Assembly: GCA_003136515.1 (NCBI GenBank)
Contig: PLEU01000166.1
Span: 2,321-34,515 of the forward strand
DNA length: 32,195 nucleotides
Reading direction: 5' to 3'
Source of the DNA: Spartobacteria bacterium
GTDB lineage: Bacteria > Verrucomicrobiota > Verrucomicrobiae > Chthoniobacterales > UBA6821
The position numbers and the translations under genes were made by a program. Positions within the stretch are counted from its first letter, which is position 1; each line of letters begins with the position of its first letter. Below, one piece after another: positions 27,561-32,195 of the stretch. The notes below the pieces were generated by a model. The model saw only the letters and a program-made list of their open reading frames with translations, was not told the origin of the DNA and did no database searches.

Positions 27561-28343
27561 ATGCTCGAATCTTTTCTCTCAGCCCTTTTTCCCAATCAGC
27601 TCTGCGTCCTGATCGGCGTTGGCATGACCCTTCTTGCCGTTGCGGAAATCGGCTATCGCATGGGGGCTCGCATTCCGCATCAAGAAGATATCGCCTTTCA
27701 GAACGAAATATCGGGCTATCAATCGGCGGTTCTGGGACTTCTCGCCCTCCTTCTGGGATTCACCTTTTCTATGGCACTGAATCACTATGACCTACGCCGC
27801 AGTCTCGTCATCCAGGAGGCGAATTCCATCGGTACCACCTGGCTCCGCACTTCCTTTCTGCCTGGGGAGACACGGGAAATTTCGCGCAAGCTTCTGCGCG
27901 ACTATGTAACCTACCGGGTCAATCAAGATATACCCGGCAGCGATCATCAGGAAGACCTTAGGCAGATTAGTATCCTTCAGAAAGCTCTTTGGAAACAGGT
28001 GGAAACTGCTGCCTCCACCGCACCAAATCCCATCACCGCCTCCTATATCACTTCTCTTAATGAGACCTTTGATCTTGCTTCCACCAGACTGGCCGCCCAC
28101 CGGGTCCGTGTTCCGGGAGCACTTTGGATGATTCTTATGATAGTTTCCATCTTTGGGATCTGGTCATCCGGCTTCAGTTCCGGAGTCAATGGAAGACGGG
28201 CGCTCTTTCTGACTGTAGGATTACCCATTCTAATCACACTAGTGCTGCTTCTGATTACCGATCTTAGCTCTCCGAAACGTGGGCTGATCCGCACCGATTA
28301 CAGCAGCATGACAGATCTGCGGGATTCCATAAATCAGCCCTAG
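27561..28343 (+). CDS. DUF4239 / bestrophin-like membrane protein
   Basis: 260 residues. Hydrophobic segments at about 12-34, 53-74, 188-206 and 214-236 give four membrane spans. The first two enclose GYQSAVLGLLALLLGFTFSM, immediately followed by the conserved RYDLRR-type motif (YDLRRSLVIQEANSIGTTWL), which is the signature of the bestrophin-like DUF4239 family. The loop between spans 2 and 3 is long and helical (residues 78-180) and may be cytoplasmic. The family is distantly related to chloride-channel bestrophins, but function in bacteria is not established. The next gene begins 3 bases after its stop, so they are co-transcribed. Confidence 0.87.
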   Translation: MLESFLSALFPNQLCVLIGVGMTLLAVAEIGYRMGARIPHQEDIAFQNEISGYQSAVLGLLALLLGFTFSMALNHYDLRRSLVIQEANSIGTTWLRTSFLPGETREISRKLLRDYVTYRVNQDIPGSDHQEDLRQISILQKALWKQVETAASTAPNPITASYITSLNETFDLASTRLAAHRVRVPGALWMILMIVSIFGIWSSGFSSGVNGRRALFLTVGLPILITLVLLLITDLSSPKRGLIRTDYSSMTDLRDSINQP

Positions 28344-28346
28344 AAA

Positions 28347-28862
28347 ATGCATTCCCTTCCTTCAGCCTACCTCGCTGGGCCGGATGTGTTCTTCCCCAAT
28401 GCCAAAGCTATTGGTGAGGCCAAGAAATCTCTATTACTCGCACACGGCATCTTGGGTCATTTTCCTCTCGATAATGAAGTAACCGAAATCTCGGATCGCC
28501 ATGCGCTGGCGCACGAGATATTCCTCCAAAATGTTGCCCTCCTTGACCGCTCCGATATCGTCCTCGCAAATATCGTTAGCTTCCGCGGCCCCTCCCTTGA
28601 TCCCGGCACCGCTTGGGAAATTGGTTATGCCTATGCCAGAGGAATTCCAGTGATTTGTTACGGCTCCTCGGGAACCTACCTTGATCGTTGTCGTGAAGCC
28701 GGCATTGAAGGGCAAAAACCAAAGCATGATTGGGACGGTCTCTTGATCGAAGATTTTGATGAGATTGATAATCTCATGATTTCCCGGTGCGCCACCCGGA
28801 TTGTGGAGGGTTTCGAGGAGGCTTCTGTAGCAGCGCGGAAAGTGCTTTCAAGTCGTTTCTGA
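28347..28862 (+). CDS. nucleoside 2-deoxyribosyltransferase
   Basis: 171 residues, typical family length. AYLAGPDVFFPNA (7-19) forms the phosphate-free base-binding start, DNEVTEI (42-48) is a loop over the active site, LDRSDIVLANI (66-76) precedes the catalytic segment, and GPSLDPGTAWEIGYAYARG (81-99) holds the nucleophile E91 (E98 in the Lactobacillus enzyme) and D85. Such enzymes exchange the base of 2'-deoxynucleosides through a covalent deoxyribosyl intermediate, or hydrolyse it, for purine and pyrimidine salvage. It starts only 3 bases after the DUF4239 gene. Confidence 0.93.
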   Translation: MHSLPSAYLAGPDVFFPNAKAIGEAKKSLLLAHGILGHFPLDNEVTEISDRHALAHEIFLQNVALLDRSDIVLANIVSFRGPSLDPGTAWEIGYAYARGIPVICYGSSGTYLDRCREAGIEGQKPKHDWDGLLIEDFDEIDNLMISRCATRIVEGFEEASVAARKVLSSRF

Positions 28863-28952
28863 GCTCTGTTGTAACCGGCGCATCCCGCCGGGAAGTTCTC
28901 TCGAATATTTTCTTGCCTTGCATAATAAAGACGATCATAATAGTAGATATTA

Positions 28953-29718
28953 ATGAGCAATATCAACCCCAACATTCCGGGCTCTGTGAAAGCAGGGCCC
29001 TCCCTTTGCTGAGGCGTCCTTTGCTCCCCGCGTAAGAAGTCGAAGGAAGTCGTTCAAGACACTTCAACCGCGCGTACTAAACGCAGGGGTATTCAACGGA
29101 TTTCCGCCCTTTGTTTGGGGAAAAAACGAGGTTGTCGGGAATGACATCGCGCTCCTCAGGGATTTCGCAGCGGTGCATAAGCTAGAGCTAGCGATCACAA
29201 TATTCCCATTCATGGGCATCTGGGATCTTCCGGCCAGAGATGTTGTCGATGTTGCTGCTTCGGGGATTTCATTGACTTCGGCGCGCAGGACCACTGGCTC
29301 CTACTGGAGCCTGCCTTACGGCAGGGTAAGTCGTTCGGCACTCATTCGTGCAGATGATTCCCTTAAAGGATACGGCGACTTTAAGAGTTTCTCTGTAATT
29401 GGAGAAAGTATTGCTCACAGCCATGCCGTGAGGCATCTTCACGGGAAGGCGACACTTAATTTCATCCCAAGCATCGAGCATGGTGTGGAGTCATTGCTCC
29501 GGGGAAAAACAGATGCGGTGGGTACAGGGAGTGTCAGTGCAATCCATCAGGCTTCACGGGATGAGCGGCTAAAGGTGCTGGATCTTCAGGCCGATGAAGA
29601 TGAACCGGAACTCATTTCCTTCTCTCTCCGAAGGGAAAAAGCCCTCAGAGATTCAATCAATGATTTCATTATTTTAAGAGGGGAGAATATTTTGATAGAC
29701 GATCAAAAAGATCGTTAA
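28953..29718 (+). pseudogene. periplasmic solute-binding protein (SBP_bac_3), 5' end broken
   Basis: From about 29074 the plus strand reads as an amino acid-type solute-binding protein: VLNAGVFNGFPPFVWGKN, VVGNDIALLRDFA, FPFMGIWDLPARDVVDVAAS, GISLTSARR, then YGRVSRSALIRADD, IPSIEHGVESLLRGKTDAVG and RLKVLDLQADE to a stop at 29718. The only internal start, a GTG at 29173, would cut off the first ligand-binding strands. Upstream, the sequence expected to be the signal peptide continues in another frame (KEVVQDTSTAR lies just before the break near 29073), and that frame, begun by ATG at 28953, meets a TGA at 29010. So at least one frameshift and one stop disable export. No ABC permease or ATPase gene is nearby. 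Confidence 0.75.
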
Positions 29719-29918
29719 TATAATCCGAAGTCAATCGAAGTATTCTAGAGATCAGACGATGAAAAAAAGAGTTCTCGCCACTAACCTGACCCGTTTTGGG
29801 AGAAATTCCCGAGTGGCTGCGGATGGATGGATTGAAGTGTGGTGTCGACGCGTGGCAAACAGGCCGTTCTCCATTAGAGGAATCAACCCAGTCTACCAAC
29901 ACTTCAATCACCAATCTC

Positions 29919-30458
29919 ATGAACTTATCAACACCAAAAAAAAGCTTTAGTAACTCCAAACAGTCAACAGTGTCCATTTTCAAAGGGTTCAAGGAACTCA
30001 ATTTCGCCATCTGGAAGAACCCAAAGATAGCGGAGTCTGTCCTTCCATCCGGCCATGGAACAACCATTCAAAAAATCGTGCGCAAATACACCCTGCCGCA
30101 AGCCAGCAAGTACCTTGGAAAATCAGAGGCCTACTTCAGACTCTTTCTCTGGGAAAATGGAATAGCAGCCGATGGACAGAACAATGGCTCAGCGATCTTC
30201 TCGGAGGATCTTTTGGACCTGATTGACTCCCATGGATACCTATTTGATTATGCAAAAAAATGGAGACTTATCGGTCATCATGCAGAGGCTGACAAACTCC
30301 TCCAAGAGGCCAGAGAGGTTTTTGGCCTCCTTCCTTCGGAGAACGGCGACGCGGCACCCAAAAAAATGGTGAAAAGTCGGATTCCAGTGATTCCCGAATA
30401 CACAGAAGACTGGGCTATCGATCCCGAGACATCGGTGAAAACTCCAGTCTATATTTAG
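29919..30458 (+). CDS. unrecognised protein, AT-rich gene
   Basis: 179 residues from the ATG at 29919; the frame is open from 29796, but the earlier codons show no feature. The protein starts Ser/Lys/Thr-rich, then has GFKELNFAIWKNPKIAE, TTIQKIVRKYTLPQASKYLG (a possible helix-turn-helix-like stretch), KSEAYFRLFLWENGI, and a helical FDYAKKWRLIGHHAEADKLL segment, ending in a Pro/Thr tail. No domain is recognised. The gene is AT-richer than its neighbours and has no ribosome site; it may be horizontally acquired or over-predicted. No neighbour on this strand points to a role. The long hairpin at 30513-30597 lies downstream. Confidence 0.5.
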   Translation: MNLSTPKKSFSNSKQSTVSIFKGFKELNFAIWKNPKIAESVLPSGHGTTIQKIVRKYTLPQASKYLGKSEAYFRLFLWENGIAADGQNNGSAIFSEDLLDLIDSHGYLFDYAKKWRLIGHHAEADKLLQEAREVFGLLPSENGDAAPKKMVKSRIPVIPEYTEDWAIDPETSVKTPVYI

Positions 30459-30512
30459 AGATCTGAGCTAGACCGAATTTCAAGCACGGTGGAGGGTCTG
30501 AACGGGATCTAG

Positions 30513-30597
30513 CCCCACTCCTCTCTTCCCTGCTCCTTCTCTCCAGAACCCGTTTGCAGCAAACCATGAGATGGGTTCTGGATGAGAGGGGTAGGGG
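30513..30597. repeat. long branched inverted repeat downstream of 30458 stop
   Basis: CCAGAACCC (30543-30551) pairs with GGGTTCTGG (30573-30581) around an inner GTTT...AAAC dyad (30552-30564). Farther out, ccccactcctctc (30513-30525) pairs with gagaggggtagggg (30584-30597), with an extra pyrimidine bulge in the left arm. The whole could form a large structured RNA or a terminator for the preceding gene. 30459-30512 and 30598-30744 show no further features before the promoter. Confidence 0.5.
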
Positions 30598-30744
30598 AAA
30601 TTCGAATTTACTTGTTCGTGATATGCTCAGAGGTCAAACCGATAGGAGTCATTCAGGGAGTTTGAAAGCGTCTGTAAAAACCGCTGTAGGTGAGATGTGC
30701 GAATTCATTTTATAAGGTTGCATTGGGTGGAGATGTAAAGTCTC

Positions 30745-30772
30745 TTGACGACTAGACTGTTTGGTCTACTTT
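30745..30772 (+). promoter_or_regulatory. promoter and NemR-like operator of the TetR gene
   Basis: TTGACG (30745-30750, -35) and TACTTT (30767-30772, weak -10) are 16 bases apart. Between and overlapping them lies TAGACTGTTTGGTCTA (30753-30768), matching the NemR consensus TAGACC-N4-GGTCTA with one change. A repressor here would block its own transcription. The predicted start of transcription falls at about 30779, on the ATG itself, so the message would be leaderless. Confidence 0.65.
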
Positions 30773-30779
30773 AAGATTT

Positions 30780-31379
30780 ATGATTCAAACCCGCACCACC
30801 AAAGAACGTATTCTAGGCGCTGCGAAAACAATCATGTTGGAAAAAGGTTTTCATGCTGTCGGTCTCAATGAGATCCTGAAATCAGAGCAGGTACCTAAGG
30901 GCTCCTTTTATCATCACTTCGAGTCCAAGGAACAATGCGGCGTGGAGATGTTACGTTATTATGTTTCCGATGCCAGTGCGCACAAGCGCAGGATGCTCCT
31001 CTCTTCGGCGCCGGAGGCAAATCCCCGTCTACGCCTCATTACCTATCTTGAGTCCATAATCGCCAGCTTTATTGCAAATGATGGGAAATGCCCATGTCTT
31101 GTCCTTAAACTGGCGAGCGAGGTGTCCGATTTCAGCGAATCGATGCGACAGGTGCTGGTGGACGGCTATCAGGAATGGATAGGCATCACCGAGGCAGCGA
31201 TCCGAGAGGGATTGGAGAAAGGGGCTCTTCGCTGTGAGATGGAGCCCCGCCTTGCCGCCATGGTGATCAACGATTTTTGGACCGGAGCCCTGCAGCGGGC
31301 CTCGGTCGAAAGGAATTCCGAACCCCTGAGGGAAACGCTGAGCTTCATCACCCAAAGAATTATCCTACACCCTTCATAG
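30780..31379 (+). CDS. NemR-like TetR-family repressor (electrophile/HOCl sensor type)
   Basis: 199 residues. The N-terminal helix-turn-helix (AVGLNEILKSEQVPKGSFYH, 26-45) and the sequence HFESKEQCGVEML match E. coli NemR closely, as does the ligand domain CPCLVLKLASEVSDFSESMR (104-123). The NemR sensor Cys106 is present (C106, with C104 beside it). NemR represses nemRA and responds to N-ethylmaleimide, methylglyoxal, quinones and hypochlorite through this Cys. The matching operator in its own promoter supports the assignment. The downstream genes differ from the nemA/gloA set of E. coli: a DUF5069 protein and an SDR, preceded by a near-copy of the operator. Confidence 0.85.
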   Translation: MIQTRTTKERILGAAKTIMLEKGFHAVGLNEILKSEQVPKGSFYHHFESKEQCGVEMLRYYVSDASAHKRRMLLSSAPEANPRLRLITYLESIIASFIANDGKCPCLVLKLASEVSDFSESMRQVLVDGYQEWIGITEAAIREGLEKGALRCEMEPRLAAMVINDFWTGALQRASVERNSEPLRETLSFITQRIILHPS

Positions 31380-31397
31380 CTTTCTTTTTTAGATTAG

Positions 31398-31413
31398 TAA
31401 ACTGACTGGTCTA
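31398..31413 (+). promoter_or_regulatory. second NemR-like operator, before the DUF5069 gene
   Basis: TAAACTGACTGGTCTA agrees with the site in front of the TetR gene at 13 of 16 positions; the right half GGTCTA is perfect and the left half has one extra change. It lies 44 bases before the DUF5069 ATG. A weak -35-like tttaga (31388-31393) and -10-like ctatta (31411-31416) surround it with a 17-base spacer. The leader to the ATG is A-rich (aaacaaacaaaacagacaaa) with no Shine-Dalgarno. Confidence 0.65.
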
Positions 31414-31456
31414 TTAGTAGCAAAATAAAACACAACAAACAAACAAAACAGACAAA

Positions 31457-31894
31457 ATGAACCTGACACAACGCCCACCTCGCAGTCTCCGCCTCCGCCT
31501 CGGAGGATATGTCCTGCTCCCGCGCCTGCTAGACAAGTGCCGAGCTTCGCTGGCCGGAAGTCCCGGTGAATATCACTATAACTGTCCGCTCGATCAGAAC
31601 TTCTTCAACTTTACTGGTATCGATCACGAAGCTCTCAAGGCTGAAGTGGCCAAAGGCCTTGGAGATGGAGAGATTCTGGAATGGATTAAATCCAATGCAA
31701 AGTCTCAGCGTACCCCTTGGGAGATCCAGCAATGGAGTGACTATCAACAAAACCGGGCACCTGACAGTGATGAGGAGACGATCGGGTTTTTTCTGGGAAT
31801 GCTCGGCAAGCTTTCCAAGACGCGCGAAGACATCAAAACCTGGGCCGACCTCCTCGACCTCGACGACCATGTCACCTTTGGAGGTAAAGCCTGA
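31457..31894 (+). CDS. DUF5069 protein
   Basis: 145 residues matching DUF5069: TQRPPRSLRLRLGGYVLLPR (4-23), LDKCRASLAGSPGEYHYNCP (25-44), LDQNFFNFTGIDHEAL (45-60), then EILEWIKSNAK and a helical C-terminus (TWADLLDLDDHV). This small family is frequent in Verrucomicrobia and Planctomycetes and is of unknown function; no catalytic residues are established. Two Cys (about C28 and C43) lie in conserved positions and might be redox-active, but that is inference. It is preceded by a NemR-like operator and followed after 33 bases by an SDR gene, making a predicted repressor-controlled pair. Confidence 0.9.
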   Translation: MNLTQRPPRSLRLRLGGYVLLPRLLDKCRASLAGSPGEYHYNCPLDQNFFNFTGIDHEALKAEVAKGLGDGEILEWIKSNAKSQRTPWEIQQWSDYQQNRAPDSDEETIGFFLGMLGKLSKTREDIKTWADLLDLDDHVTFGGKA

Positions 31895-31927
31895 TTCAAA
31901 ACAAGTCAGCTATAAGGATAAGCAACA

Positions 31928-32195
31928 ATGAGACTTCAACAGAAAATCGCTCTGATCACAGGGGGCAATAGCGGTATTGGATACGCAACGGCGAAGCGTT
32001 TCCTTGAGGAGGGGGCGCAAGTTATCATCACGGGACGCAACCTGCAATCACTGTCGGAGGCCGCCGCACGACTTGGTGGTGACAGGGTGACAGCCATCAA
32101 AGCCGATGCCGCCAAGCCCGCTGAAATGCAGTCAGCCTATGAGCAGGTGAAGGCAAAATTTGGCCGGTTGGATATTCTATTCCTGAATGCTGGAC
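31928..32195 (+). CDS. short-chain dehydrogenase/reductase, N-terminal part (runs off right edge)
   Basis: From the ATG at 31928 (preceded by AAGGATA as a ribosome site) 89 codons and one base remain in the window. The protein begins MRLQQKIALITGGNSGIGYA, showing the TGGNSGIG dinucleotide-binding motif of classical SDRs, then VIITGRN (an Arg suggesting NADP(H)), an acidic KADAAKP at the end of strand 3, and LDILFLNAG, the NAG motif, at the edge. The catalytic Ser-Tyr-Lys lie outside. It follows the DUF5069 gene directly and would share its NemR-like operator. Aldehyde or quinone reduction would fit an electrophile-induced gene, by inference only. Confidence 0.92.
   Translation, partial: MRLQQKIALITGGNSGIGYATAKRFLEEGAQVIITGRNLQSLSEAAARLGGDRVTAIKADAAKPAEMQSAYEQVKAKFGRLDILFLNAG

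Noticed and set aside
28676..28975. Minus-strand 99-codon frame
   Set aside because: It is a shadow of the nucleoside deoxyribosyltransferase; composition fits antisense.
29799..29872. tRNA-like segment (GGAGAA...TTCTCC ends, GAGTGG near the D-arm position, 74 bases)
   Set aside because: No canonical T-loop (GTTCGA-type) or usable anticodon stem; the acceptor pairing alone is likely chance.

Overview
The window looks like chromosomal DNA of a Verrucomicrobiota-type bacterium. This is an inference from gene content: a DUF5069 protein, a stand-alone ovothiol-type methyltransferase, a large conserved protein of a kind I associate with PVC bacteria, many small secreted proteins, and weak Shine-Dalgarno signals at many starts. 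No rRNA, convincing tRNA, CRISPR array, IS element or phage gene was seen.

Layout. 1-645 (-) is the N-terminal part of a cardiolipin synthase cut by the window edge. 646-1284 is AT-rich and gene-poor, with a possible decayed Kelch-like remnant. 1285-7303 holds a secreted GH5-like glycosidase, a small secreted LTxxQ-like protein, a Mn-cupin very like bacterial hydroxynitrile lyases, a small secreted protein, a DUF3300 protein and a two-TM potassium channel with an RCK domain. About 7487-8396 (-) is an APC-family amino acid permease pseudogene with several frameshifts. acpP follows with a strong terminator, then an SRPBCC protein and a secreted BsuPI-like protein. 10326-13059 (+) is a translationally coupled trio (SecD-head-like secreted protein, single-TM protein, apolipoprotein N-acyltransferase lnt), followed by argF and a DUF971 gene.

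The centre is built around oxidative stress. katG (+) and oxyR (-) are divergent, with a tandem ATAG-N7-CTAT OxyR-type operator between them. Behind oxyR on the minus strand run dus, hflX, a 630-aa RG-rich conserved protein, a 4-mercaptohistidine (ovothiol) N-methyltransferase and a TPMT-like methyltransferase. Three of these junctions overlap, which suggests one redox/RNA-associated transcription unit.

The right third carries a TMEM175-like channel, an SDR, a SlyD-type FKBP, a DoxX-like protein, a methyltransferase, a DUF4239/bestrophin-like protein, a nucleoside 2-deoxyribosyltransferase, a frameshifted solute-binding-protein pseudogene and an unrecognised AT-rich gene. The window ends in a compact NemR-like system: a TetR regulator with Cys at the NemR sensor position 106, a 16-bp TAGACT-N4-GGTCTA operator in its own promoter, a near-copy of that operator before a DUF5069 gene, and an SDR running off the right edge. 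This looks like an electrophile/hypochlorite-type response module with non-classical target genes.
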